64,000 nucleotides of DNA, from assembly GCA_944472155.2 (NCBI GenBank), contig OX235279.1, positions 140,278,920 to 140,342,919 on the forward strand, read 5' to 3'. This stretch comes from Trichobilharzia szidati (lineage: Eukaryota > Platyhelminthes > Trematoda > Strigeidida > Schistosomatidae). The notes under the pieces are model-generated. The model was not told the origin of the DNA, did no database searches, and saw only the letters and a list, made by a program, of their open reading frames with translations. Positions 44,614 to 55,719 of the stretch are shown one piece after another (positions within the stretch are counted from its first letter, which is position 1; each line of letters starts with the position of its first letter). Position numbers and translations under genes: made by a program.

Positions 44614-47600
44614 TATTCTACTTTTATGACTATACCGAATGACCAACGGGTGTTAGGTCAAACTCCATTCACGGCAGCAGCTGAGTCCTAACATACTGCA
44701 CACTACAAACCACAATCTTGACCAATCCTCGCACCACTCCTCTTGGAGTCTACCAGAGCTAAAGCAGTCGAGTGGCAAGATTTACTACGCATAAGTTCAC
44801 CGAAGATCTGGAACCTCTACCTTACAATCAAGAAGCGAGCTCAAAGAAATCACTGGTTTATACTAGCTCGTAATCAGGATATTGGATATTGGAAATCGAA
44901 TGCTACCATGGAAATGCTATGAGGCTTATTTGAAAATCTGTAACTACGTTAGACATTAGTGATAGACAATATACAGATGACTTCACTTCAATACTGTTTG
45001 CTGCAAACTAAAAACAATTTTGTAAGATATTGCTAATTAAATTTACGTTGTACTTATTAGTTCCATTGCATAAGTGCATAATATATAATATATATCCGCA
45101 ACCACTATAGTGGTTGTGGTTTTCTTTCTTAATTTTACTTGGAGTTTGCATGAAATCGTGTCTTCATGGATGAAAGGATTTCAGGTTTTTCTATTCCACA
45201 GGAAGTCCTCCTAAGATATGGAGGGATGTAAGTTGAGTTCTCTGGGTTTAATTTCTACATGTGCTGTAGCACTAATATTCAGAAGGAATACTTATATAGT
45301 GAATTGCAGTCTCTAGATTTTGTCTATATACCAAGCTTCCTGAGATCTCAGATATCTGGCATCGACTCTTTGTGTAAGTATGTCTTTTTACTGGTAGCCA
45401 TACAGGACATTTTATAGATCGTTATGGCGTTTGTCAATCTCATAAAGTAATTAACAATGAGAGTTACGAATACTTCGTGTGTCCCTCAGTGCTTCATACA
45501 AAGTCTAGCTCGTTCGATAACGAGCTCCGGTTTTGTTGTGGTGTTCCACCTCAGCAATATTGTTGTTCATCATCTCAGTTCGCGTAAGTTATCAACATCA
45601 TGTTTGATGCTGTTCATGGTCGTTGTCAATTTATTGTAATAAGCAATCTTTTTTACTTATAAAACGTGTACACAAGTTATTACATTTATTATCTTAGGAT
45701 TTTGAAGAGGATATCATCATTCAATAACCAGCTTCTTCTAAATAATTCATTCTTATTAATCAGCATCCGCACTACTAACTGAGCATAATGCAGTGTTTTA
45801 CTTGTGAGTGTTTCACACTGTTTGGTTTTCGCATTGTGAGATAGATTTCTTTATTTTTCAGCTCCATATTATTGTCCCCATTTGATATCATATATGCATA
45901 AAGCACCACAACTTCCTGTGAATTGTTTCTGATTTCTGTTAGCTTATAATTAAGTAGTTGAATTAAGCTGAAAACATCTCCGTTATTCTACACGCCTCCA
46001 GAATGCAAAGTAAGATGAAATACTATAATGTGAGAAGCCTATCCATCCTAAAGTTTTGTAGGATAAAATGTGGAGTTACTACTACGTTAAAATAAGTTTT
46101 AACACGGAGGTATTGGTAATTTTATTAATAACTCTATATTCACTCCGCTTCTTGAAATCAGAGCAATCACTAGTTAAAAAAGAGTGTTTTAGACCAAGAC
46201 CAGGAACGTCTTCACGTTTTTCTAAATGACGTTTTCTGCTGATCTTATTTTTTAGCCAGTTTGTCACCAAGTGACAAATAACACAAAATCCTGCACAGAA
46301 GTGAGTCTTCCGGGGTCCCTACACCTCCCAGTTATTGGATTTTGGTATGTATGTAGGCAGTATACACATCTTTACGGATCAGGAACATCATATTTCAGTC
46401 TGACCACTTATAACTTGTTTTCAACTTAATCTTAGTTCAGTTAATATCACGCGTCAAAGAAGATGATGTATTGGGACGTAAAACGCAAGTCCCAGCCACC
46501 ATAATCGATAAAAACAAGCAAAAAATGCTAATCGATCATAATTTAGTAAATCTATCAGATTTCATTACAACTTAGCTGTGTACTGTACACACTGTTAATT
46601 GTACGGTGAGAATCACACATATGACTACTTAAATGAAGAAACATTGGGAAAACGAAAGGTGAAAGTGCATCACAGGTCAAGTTGAGAAAAACAGTCGGTT
46701 GAAAAGGTAATCGAGATTGAATATTAAGATTAGAAAGGATTGCTGTGCAGTTACAACACTAATTGTCCAAAAGATAATTGGAAAGTGAATAACAATAGTG
46801 AAGCGAGTTAAGATAGTACCACTTACCGAAGACAGTTTTAATTGAAACAATTAAATTAAATAGTGTTGACAACGGTTGTCGAAGCCGAAGATATTACAAT
46901 GGTAGGTTTCCCACTTATTTTTGTACACCGAGACCGGGTTTATTGACTCAGTTGCACAAGCCTCCACTATTGTAAATACCTTTCTGTTTATTTATCTGCT
47001 GATAACAATGGATGACTTGACATTGCCAGTATCGTGTCCGTAACCTATTCGATACTTTATTACTGGGCTTTTCTTACTTCGACTTCAGCCTTTTTCAATC
47101 GTATTGGGAAATAAACGTTTGCAATAGTCGAAGAAGCTGCAAGGATGACGTCTATAACATACCTACTCAAAGTCATTTATTATTATGCATTTTTCATGTG
47201 TAGCGGCAATGGTATTAGTAGTACATTTCACCGCAAGGTAAATTACTGAAATCTACAACACTGACCGTAGTGTGACATCTAGCTAATTGATTCTGTAACC
47301 TTGAAACAGAGTACCCAAAGTTAGTTGGGAATCTGATTCTTAGTGGATATTTTGTGGTGGGCTGTTGGTGATTCGTGTCTGTTCTTCATATGGGATTCTA
47401 GATTAGAAGTTCTAACTAACGTTAAGTCCCGGAATTAGTTCTTAACCCAATTCAGAAAGCTCACACTACCGCCTATTTCGAATATATGTCTGTCATCTAT
47501 TTTTGACAAATATTACCATCATAATGATACCCCTATTTTTCAAAGTCACATCGTCCACAATACAATGACTCAAAAAGGCTAATGTATTGCTCTCTCTAGA

Positions 47601-48190
47601 TTGTCATCTGTAATTGTGGTCTCTTTAAATTCAAATCGATCCTCGTTTTACACCAAGTCTTTAATTTATAGGTTTCATGGGGAAATAAAAACGTCAAGTC
47701 CATTTCCATCTCTAAGACATTTAAATTCAACTTGTTAATTCAGAATTAAAGTTAATTCAAATAACCATAATTACATATTCTTCCGTTTTTTCTTCCTGAT
47801 TTCGGTTTTAGATCTGGGATTCATGTTGTACGGTGAGTTTTAGTCTAGTAAACTTATACGTTTGTATTAGTTAAAACTCAGTTACCCAGGGAAAATTTTT
47901 TCATGTACCAGGCTATCGCACGAATGGGGCTGCTGATACTATCCAGTTGCCCAGGCTAAAGTAGGTTACACAAGATTTGAAATCACAACCCGTTGGCTGA
48001 AAACCAAGTGCTTAGGCTAAGAAGGCACCTCTGATTACTTTGAGGTGTACCACAAACATACAGAATAAACACATAGATAATATCTGTAACTATATGGCAG
48101 TTAAACTTAGGAGATTATGAATAGTCTTTCCGTATATAAACATTTACCAGATTATCAGTTATAGTTTTCCATAAGACCTGCCGGTCCTAT
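44614..48190. other. 3.6-kb stretch without recognised gene
   Basis: AT-rich. Contains a near-perfect palindrome at 45096-45119 and a dispersed repeat at about 46600-46870. No exon with a recognisable motif seen. Confidence 0.4.
46600..46870 (+). repeat. Unclassified dispersed repeat, copy 1
   Basis: Shares several blocks in the same order with 59180-59500, for example GCGAGTTAAGATAGTACCAC against GTGAGTTAAGATAATGCTAC, and GAC/GGTAGTTTTAA. No coding capacity; class unknown. Confidence 0.45.
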
Positions 48191-48331
48191 TATTTGATAA
48201 TTAAAATTGCAGTGGTGAACAAAGGGAATACTTCTGCAAAACAGAACAAGAAAGCTATATTTTTGTTTTCTCATTATTCAAATAATTTTTTAACGAAATT
48301 CATTTGTAACTCTTTGAAATCCTTGGAGACG

Positions 48332-48502
48332 ATGCGGTACCACACTTCTGTGTTGCTTATAACTATGTTGATTTCAATAGTTGCATTCTGCTCAAGATTT
48401 GCTAGCATCGCGTCCAACCCTGTTTTTCACTGGGATTACTACCGAAGGCTAGGAACCTCTCCTAATTTTTTAGCATGTCCCAAGCTCGATCGGTAAAAGA
48501 AA
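48332..48502 (+). CDS. Possible first exon of a small secreted protein
   Basis: From the ATG at 48332 the frame begins MRYHTSVLLITMLISIVAFC, with the positive, hydrophobic and polar parts of a signal peptide, then FHWDYYRRLGTSPNF. A GT in GATCG|GTAAAAG near 48490 could be a donor. RTE leader sequence starts at about the same place. The family is not recognised and the reading could be fortuitous. Confidence 0.22.
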
Positions 48503-51175
48503 GGAAGTTGGGCGTGGGACTAGCGACCCTACCCTGAAAAATCAGTCAAACAGTTACAGAAACTTCTACGCACAATAAAAATATTGAAAATACAAAAAAT
48601 ATAAAAAAGCAACCTTATTCTTCTCTATAATCGGAAGGACGAAATGACGTGGACTGGTGAAAGCCTTCGGAAAGTCAATCAGTCAATATGTCTTCTCTCG
48701 ATGAAAGAAAGGATAAGTATAGGCCCGCGGAATGTACGTACAATTTACGAAGCTGGCAAAGATTACCAAGTTACCTAAGAAATGAGGTATGGTGTAGAAG
48801 TGCTGGGAATCTGAGAGAGCAGTTGGAATGGATGTGGACTGTCAAAATTGTCAAGTAAAGAGTCAGTGATCTACTCCGGTTTGGTCACCCAGACGACACC
48901 CACGAACACACTGAGGGAATGAGTAGCTATCATGTTGTCACCAGTGACAGCCAAAGTCCTAATGCAGTGGGAACCAATTTCATCCAGAATTATGGCAGCA
49001 GGATTCAACTCAAAAGGCAGGAAGGAAGGTTACAGTTACCCAATGCTACTCACCTATAAAAAACTTGGAACAAGAGAAGAAGGAAGATTCCGTTAAACAG
49101 CTGTGGACAGCAATGGATAACATCCTAAATGGATGCATCAAATGGAAACATACACCACTGTTTTACGAAGAAAGAAGAGGCAAGACAAAGAATGGCTATA
49201 TACGGAAACCTGGAAGCTGATAGAGAAGAGGAGGATGGCGAAATAGAAGATGACTCATTGCAAAGATGGACAACTGATAAAGAAGCTAAGTTCGTTGTAC
49301 GCTGCACTAAATAGAGAAGGGTGCTAGGAAAGACAATTCTACGGCTCACTGACCGGCAACTGAAGCAGGACAGGCCGGCCGCAGGTGAAAGATACCTCAG
49401 GAAATTATATCAGATAACCAGGTCTCTGTTGGGGGAAAAACCAACGCTGGTGAAACCTACAAAAGATGTTCAAGGGATCCTAATTACCGAGGAGGAGAAG
49501 CAAATAAAACAATGTGCTGATCACTTCAGAGGACTCTTGAATCGACCATCACCCGCAGCTCGCCCAGAAATGCCACCACCACCGACAGCACGCACAGAAC
49601 TGCCTGCCAGTCGACACCAATCCTCCAACAAAGGCAGAAATCATGGATGCAATCATGCTACTGAGGTTCTAGAAGGCAGCAGGACCAGAAGGAATTCCCC
49701 CGCTCCGAAGCGCTGAAATCGGATCCAGAGGCCTCTGCAAACATGCTGACGCCATTATTGCAAAAGGTTTGGAAGGAAGGGAGTGTGTCTAACGATTGGA
49801 TGAAAGGCTGTGTACCTTGCCAAGCTACCAAAGAAGGTAAAATTAAGTCTCTGCAAGAACTGGAGTGAAATCATGCTCTTGACTACGCCAAGTAAAACAC
49901 TAAGTTGCATCATCCAGGAGAGAATAACAGGTGCACTGGGTGTGAAACTCCGCCCCACCGACCAGAACAAGCTGGATTCAGGAAAGGCAAATCGTGTGCT
50001 GATCAAATTGCAACTCTACGCATCGTCATCACGGAACAAAGCATAGGATGGTGATCAAACCTGCGCCTTAGCTTCATCGACTTCCCATAGGCCTTCAACA
50101 GCGTTGACCGAGGAGTAATTTGGAAACTGCTTCAACACTATGGTGTGCGGTGCCCTAGACTTTATCAAACTCATTCAACACCTGGCTATATGACAATGAC
50201 AGATGCCAGGTGATCCACAGTAGAAAACTCAGCGAGGCGTTCCAAGTGCTTACAGGAGTACGACAAGCTGCCTATTATCACTCATGATATTCTTAATTGT
50301 GGTGGACTGGATTATGCGTCAGACTGTGTGTGGGGAGTGAGAAGACAAGAATACGCCGCACCGAGAGATAAGAGGACTCCAGGCGATTTATGTCTACTAT
50401 CACAAAAACACGAAGACTTGCAGACAGAAACCAACAAACTGTCAGAAGAAGCAGCTAGAGAAGGCAGGACTCCTTGCAGACATAGAGAACATGGAGGTGA
50501 TGCAGATAACCAACAAATAGCACCAATCACTACCAGCGGGAGAAATCTGACAGAGGTAACTTCCTTCACTTATCTAAGAAGTACACTTTCAACTACAGGT
50601 GGAACGGGTGAAGATGTCAAAGCCGGAGTCGGGTGGGTAAGATACAAATTCATCAACCTGAAACCAGTTTGAAAATCTTCTGCACTCAGCCAGCATAAAC
50701 AACAAGACACGGATTTTCAACACAAAAGTGTAATCAGTCAGTTCTTCTATGTGGGTCAGAAACTTGGTGGGCGTGTCACAAAAAGCATTTGCAACAGATT
50801 ACAGACTTCATCAAAAGCTGCCCATTTCTCTGGCTCTATAGTGAAGATCGAATGTCCGGAAAGGATTAGCAGCAAGGAACTACGGAAAAAAACTAACCAA
50901 GAACCAATCGTCCAACATATATGTAGATGAAAGTGGAGATGGTTAGGGCACACACTGAGGAGACTGTCGAATGACACCGCGCCATCGCTCGAAAGAAATT
51001 CCAATGGGAAACGACGAGTGGGTCGTCGGTGCGAGGGTGACATGGAGGAGATCGTTTGAGTTGAAGAAAATAAGAGATTATGGGCAACCATGGACCCATC
51101 TGAAGAGAACAGCAGAAAATAAATGAGAGTGTACATGTGTTGTTGAAGCCCTATGTTCCACTCGGAACCTCACCA
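48500..51175 (+). pseudogene. Decayed RTE LINE copy
   Basis: Leader with GTTGGGCGTGGGACTAGC, endonuclease start (PRNVRTIYEAGKD region) with many stops, then a jump at about 49130 from the first third of the endonuclease to the LRRKKRQDKEWL-like linker, equivalent to a deletion of about 500 bp. RT relics follow: NRPSPAARPEMPPPPTART, LPKKVKLSLCKNW, the FIDF palm region, and the thumb (FINLKPV). The end has TGAAGCCCTATGTTCCACTC. All catalytic motifs are damaged. Confidence 0.8.
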
Positions 51176-51179
51176 ACCT

Positions 51180-51590
51180 GAAGTTTTCCTCTATCTCTGT
51201 AAAATATAAGCTCCCCATTGTGGCCCCCTCCATGTGCATCTATCATTTGACGTGCTGTTTTGGAGCAAGATACATTGGCTGTATCCAGAGAACGCTTTCC
51301 ACATGGCTATGAGAACATATACCGGTTTGGTTTCATGAGGGAGAAAAGAAGGGTGTGCGAAGTTCTATTCTAGAACACTTGATCGACTCCTGTTACTCTA
51401 CTAACCCTGACCATGATTTTAAGATCATCTACCGGATCCATGCTAACTTGCAGCTTTTTCTTCGTTATAGACTTCTAAAGACAGCGAAGGCATTGGTTAT
51501 TTATGAATTTAAGCCAACCAGACCTTTGTGTACAAAAGAAGTATGTACAATCCCTACTTCAGCTTTGACCGCAGAGGGATAGACATTTAT
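51180..51590 (+). pseudogene. Penelope-like element 3' fragment with GIY-YIG nuclease
   Basis: The frame reads CIYHLTCCFGARYIGCIQRT, LSTWL and a stop, then EHIPVWFHEG, SSILEHLIDS, and from 51355 RIHANLQLFLRYRLLKTAKA. These are the Cys pair, YIG and helix blocks of the Penelope nuclease C-terminal domain. The RT is absent. It starts right after an RTE 3' end, the same neighbour order as at 30.18 kb. Confidence 0.75.
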
Positions 51591-51594
51591 TTTA

Positions 51595-52566
51595 TTTATT
51601 TTGTTAATCTATGTACCTTTCCCTCATTACTAAGATTATTATTATTACTATTCTCATTTTGAATTGTTTCCGGTTGTCATTCTAAATCCAAATGTTTTTT
51701 ACAGTACTGAATTTTATCTTTTGAAATTTCACACTATGTTACTTAAGGTTTTGTATTAGCCTATTAACCATATAATTACTCACCCCTTTCCGACATCTAT
51801 ACATCCTATGGATTATTCTGTATATGGCGTTAATTGTTTTGTAGCTTGACATTTAACTATGATTATAATCACAAACATTTTAACTGCATTTCATTCTATT
51901 GTTACTTTATGCATTCACACCTATGATTCAATTCCCTCACCGGATATAATTTCTTAAAAACCATATATATACGATTGTACAGCTTGATAATAAATTCGTT
52001 GAGGAGTTTCTTCGCTGAATATTGTGTTCTTAGTGTTACAATGGGAATTATTAAATTACTCAAACTTTGCTTTATGAATTCTTCCGTCGACTGAAAACAG
52101 TAAAAGCACTCAAAATGTTAGTTTCTTATTTTGCTGTCATTTGTACATAATTGTACTGTGGCATTTAAGTTCAAGATGTTTTTAAAGAATCAAGTGGATT
52201 ATCGTTTATCTTTTGCGGACCTACCTCTTTCCCTATGAACACGTAAATGGGGAAACATTGTTGCGATTAATAAGTATAGATTTCTTTTTCATTTTCACAT
52301 AACATTTTGAGTAAAATATTTTATTATTTCCTCAATAATATGTATTAGCTCTGCATCTTACTTTTTACATTAATTTAATAAGCTACCGTTTACTAATTCT
52401 GTACCTGTGATGACTTTGATTTTTCTATTAGAATTACGTATGCAAAGCTGCTTAACATTATATTTAGTTTATAATATAGAAAGTAAAAACTGATTTACAT
52501 ATTTCGATTTGTTTCAACTTTGTGTACCTATCGTATTTTTGCTTTTTGCTTTTTTCGATTATGTAG
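51595..52566. other. Gap before the membrane-protein exon
   Basis: Very AT-rich; likely intron. The T-rich tract ending GATTATGTAG at 52566 is a good splice acceptor. No upstream exon recognised. Confidence 0.4.
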
Positions 52567-52768
52567 ATCAGATCTGTTAATTTCACCCTCTATTGTTATT
52601 GGTGCTGGTATTGGATTTCTTCTGCTCGCCGTTTTCATAATTATCTACACATATTCAAAATTAGCATATGGATTCCGCCAGAGATCTAGTAAACTGTTTC
52701 ATGAAACAAACTGCGTCGCATATGGTCCAAATATTCCACGTCAACTATTGCATGTAATGCAATCTTAG
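52567..52768 (+). CDS. Transmembrane exon of an unidentified membrane protein
   Basis: After the acceptor at 52566 the frame reads SDLLISPSIVIGAGIGFLLL, continuing AVFIIIYTYSKLAYGFRQRS. This is a single hydrophobic span of about 22 residues followed by positive charges, as in a type I membrane protein whose cytoplasmic side follows. It runs to TAG at 52766-52768. Within it, CAT|GTAATG at 52753/52754 is a possible donor in phase 0, matching the acceptor phase of the exon at 54567. The stop and the splice may therefore give two alternative tails. Product not recognised. Confidence 0.55.
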
Positions 52769-53098
52769 TGACATTTTTAATTGAATGCTTTTGATCATAA
52801 TCAAAATTCATATTTTGGTAATTTGTTTTACCAAACTATGCCTTTTTTAAAACACAACTTCTACTTTGATGACACATAGTCTGTCGATCGTAGGTTTGAT
52901 TTCAGCAATAATCAAATCGAGGAGCAAAAGTGCTAAGGTTGATTAGTATTTTTGTAGCAATTTTACGGGGATTTTAAAACCATATTGGTTCACATTATTG
53001 GGAAATAAATATCATGCCACCATCCAATTAAACACATCAAAGTTGACTAGACTATTATTAATTTGTAAACAGAAAAAAAAAATCAGATTGCAATTGTG

Positions 53099-53101
53099 AT
53101 A

Positions 53102-53132
<31 letters not shown>

Positions 53133-53133
53133 G
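53099..53133. repeat. (TA)n microsatellite
   Basis: Alternating TA run with one interruption (TACAT). Confidence 0.9.
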
Positions 53134-53243
53134 ATTACTTGTTATTAGTAGTATCGATATTAGAATAAAATTTGGACACTATTGTAAGGTGTGAATTAGT
53201 TTGTTTTTTTTGATATAGCAAACAGTCTTAAAGTATTATTTAT

Positions 53244-53282
53244 TTACTGACGACGTTTCGAGCATTATTTATTGTGGGTAAT
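53244..53282 (-). ncRNA. Hammerhead-like motif interrupted by a SINE
   Basis: Minus strand contains TAATGCTCGAAACGTCGTCA, the 3' half of the Penelope terminal motif. Its 5' half is separated by the SINE at 53283-53513 and resumes at 53514. Confidence 0.45.
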
Positions 53283-53513
53283 TTTTTTTTCCTTCACGTT
53301 CCCCAGTGGAACATAGGGCTTCAAGCTAATGGCTTGAAGTTTCTGTAGCAGTGTTTATTTTACAGGATGGGGTTGCTAGCCTCATGCCCAACCTTTCCTC
53401 TTCACCAGCATTATTTCTGGCTTAGCGAGGTAAAGGAGTGCGTCGGCCGGGGATCAAACCCCGGACCATGTACATGGTCGGCGAGCATCCTAACCGCTTT
53501 GCCAGCGACGCAC
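53283..53513 (-). mobile_element. tRNA-headed SINE, type B, with target duplication
   Basis: On the minus strand it runs from GTGCGTCGCTGGCAAAGCGG (A-box) through GGTTTGATCCC (B-box), then GGCATGAGGCTAGCAACCCC and TGCTACAGAAACTTCAA (RTE 5'-like), then GCTTGAAGCCCTATGTTCC (RTE 3'-like), and ends in an A tract. It is flanked by a perfect 12-bp duplication, ATTGTGGGTAAT, at 53271-53282 and 53514-53525. This is the cleanest SINE of the window. Confidence 0.92.
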
Positions 53514-53714
53514 ATTGTGGGTAATAGTTAATGAATATTTAAATAGAGTGAGTGGTTCTTTACCGAATCTCTGTTCGTTGAATTTACATCTAACATGCTC
53601 ATTAGGAGTGACAAAACACCAATACCAGAGATACGGAAAATATGATTACCAATAAAGTCAAAGCGTAAGAAATAATAGAACTGCATAAATTTAGTCCTAC
53701 AATTATGTGAGACC

Positions 53715-53884
53715 CTTAATGTGACTATGGGCAACAAACTGTGCTAGAAACATTATCAGGAAGTAAATAATACTTTATCACTCCTTTATAGATAAAATTC
53801 ATTTTGATAAAGTCTCGTAGAGTTATACATTAATATTCACTGATGACGTTTCGAGCACAATTTTTTGCTCACAATCATATCAAG
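53715..53884. repeat. Inverted pair of Penelope terminal motifs
   Basis: A worn plus-strand copy at 53715-53760 (GTGACTATGGGCAACAAACT, GTGCTAGAAACATTATCAGG) faces a well-kept minus-strand copy at 53839-53884 (plus strand ACTGATGACGTTTCGAGCAC...TTGCTCACAATCATATCA). About 80 bp lies between them. Confidence 0.55.
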
Positions 53885-54442
53885 TCACTCATACAACTTT
53901 CCAACTTCATTTATATAATCCCTCAAGTTCTATTCTTATATCAATACTTTATCTCTGTGTGTTATATCGAATTATTTTATTATGCATTTAAACTGACTAT
54001 TGGTTTTTCAAGCAGCTTACACGGTGTCTGTGTGCAAGATTTTTTATGTTGATTTCAAAATTATATAGTATGTATCTCATTGGTGGAATATTGTTACAGG
54101 TTTTTAAATTATCATAATTTTGTTTTCTCGTGTGTTTTAATTTAATGCTCTTTTGTAGACCTTATTTTGATCTTATTGTTGTGCAAGTGCATTTTAATTC
54201 TGGAAGTTGTTGATTATTAACACATATTGGAATATATTTCCTTAATAGAACTTATTATCTTAGCAAGTGTGTTATTTTCGAAAATAATTTGTTGAAGAGG
54301 AAATTTTATTCGGCAATGTCAGGGGATGCTTGCAAACAGAAAAGGAATCCCAGCTCACAGAACTTTTTATTGACTAAACTGCCTTTTAATCTACAGAAAC
54401 TAGGGAGTTATTCGGATTAAAATTTGTTTGTTTACTTGATGT

Positions 54443-54445
<3 letters not shown>

Positions 54446-54478
<33 letters not shown>
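54446..54478. repeat. (TA)n microsatellite
   Basis: Uninterrupted TA run of about 30 bp. Confidence 0.9.
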
Positions 54479-54480
<2 letters not shown>

Positions 54481-54566
54481 ATTCTGTTAAAATTTAATAT
54501 TTCACCGCGTTTTGAAGCTAATGCACTATAGATTTCTGTATTTGTCTTCTTTTAATGTCAAAACAG

Positions 54567-54836
54567 GGTTCGGAATTACCTCTTTCATCGGATTTAGAGT
54601 CTATTGAACCTCCCAAGAAAGTTTTACTATCTAGTAGTCGACTGACGAAAGTCTTCCCTGGAAATATGAACAATGGCAGTCTCTCCCTAAATGTAAACAA
54701 TGCATCACTAATACCTCATAATAATTCCAAAAGTGAACGAACAGCTTCAGTCAGTAATAAACCAAATAGTTCTCGTAAACTAAATGCAAACTCTACTCCT
54801 ATTAAAGCTCGACCTGTTGTACGAAAGAAGAGATAA
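54567..54836 (+). CDS. Terminal exon, low-complexity cytoplasmic tail
   Basis: After AAAACAG the frame is phase 0: GSELPLSSDLESIEPPKKVL, LLSSSRLTKVFPGNMNNGSL and so on, ending ARPVVRKKR and TAA (54834-54836). It is Ser/Asn-rich with a basic C-terminus, unlike any domain I know, and fits a disordered cytoplasmic tail. It probably follows the membrane-span exon (52567-52753) by splicing over an intron that contains a SINE and Penelope end motifs. A separate gene is the alternative. Confidence 0.5.
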   Translation, partial: GSELPLSSDLESIEPPKKVLLSSSRLTKVFPGNMNNGSLSLNVNNASLIPHNNSKSERTASVSNKPNSSRKLNANSTPIKARPVVRKKR

Positions 54837-55256
54837 AACACATCGTTCTGAATTTTTTGAATTTATATTCAAATTTGTTCGCTTGATGGTAAGTGGGTTA
54901 TTATTTATTATTACTTTATGTTCAATAATGTCGGTTGACATCATACACTTTATTGAATTTTTATTGAAATACACAATTCAACAATATGTAAGAATTATAT
55001 ATTTTTGTCTTAAATTATTAAAAATGCCCATTGGAATTTTTTCAAAATAATGCTTACTGAACAAAGAATATTCTTTTCGATAACTTCATCATCATGTCTT
55101 AGAGTTACATAAATATATAACAGTAAATAAATTAGTGTTATTAAGAGCATTAATGTTGTTTAAATAACATCGAATCAATAGTAATATCAATGGATTGCAG
55201 TTCGATAGCATCAACATAACAACACACTGAATATCAGAAACGATAATAATACACAT

Positions 55257-55544
55257 TCATAAATTTATGGTCTCCACTAAAAGCCAAGGTAGTAATAGTG
55301 GCTGGGCTTGCTTCTTCTGCATACAGATCACCGGTTTTTTCAGGCGAATGGAGGTAGCTTCTGCTGTTTGCAGTATGCGGTACTTGGATGTTTTTGGCAA
55401 TTTATTTGCTACCACGTAGACGATAGAGAAGTATTCCTCCATGCTACCAGTTTGGACAATGTGGTCTAATATCGAACGGTTCATGGTTTTTACTACATCT
55501 TTGCTTAGCCGCACTGGTAGATATTCCCGTGCATGAAAAATCAA
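55257..55544 (-). pseudogene. Penelope-like element, family E, nuclease C-terminal part
   Basis: Minus strand: FHAREYLPVRLSKDVVKTMN, RSILDHIVQTGSMEEYFSIV, SKYRILQTAEATSIRLKKP. This follows the EH.P..........SI..H blocks of the Penelope GIY-YIG domain and its C-terminal helix. It is separated from its RT part (55720-56470) by an inserted terminal-motif block in the opposite orientation. Confidence 0.65.
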
Positions 55545-55570
55545 GTTCCTAGAGCATCGACCAAGGTGAC

Positions 55571-55616
55571 CCTGATATGATTATGAGCAATAAATTGTGC
55601 TCGAAACGTCATCAGT
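55571..55616 (+). ncRNA. Hammerhead-like motif, best copy
   Basis: CTGAT, core ATGATTAT, stem GAGCAATAAATTGTGCTC, GAAA, CGTC, ATCAG. The outer helix CTGAT/ATCAG and inner stem GAGCA/TGCTC enclose a three-way junction in the order of a hammerhead. The core ATGATTA differs from CTGATGA at two key positions, so cleavage is unlikely. Confidence 0.5.
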
Positions 55617-55719
55617 AAACATTACTGTATAGCACTGTGAGACTTTATCAAAATAAAATTTACCCATAATGGAATTACACTCTACCACAGTGCACAAGTT
55701 TTATTCTTATATCAAGGCA

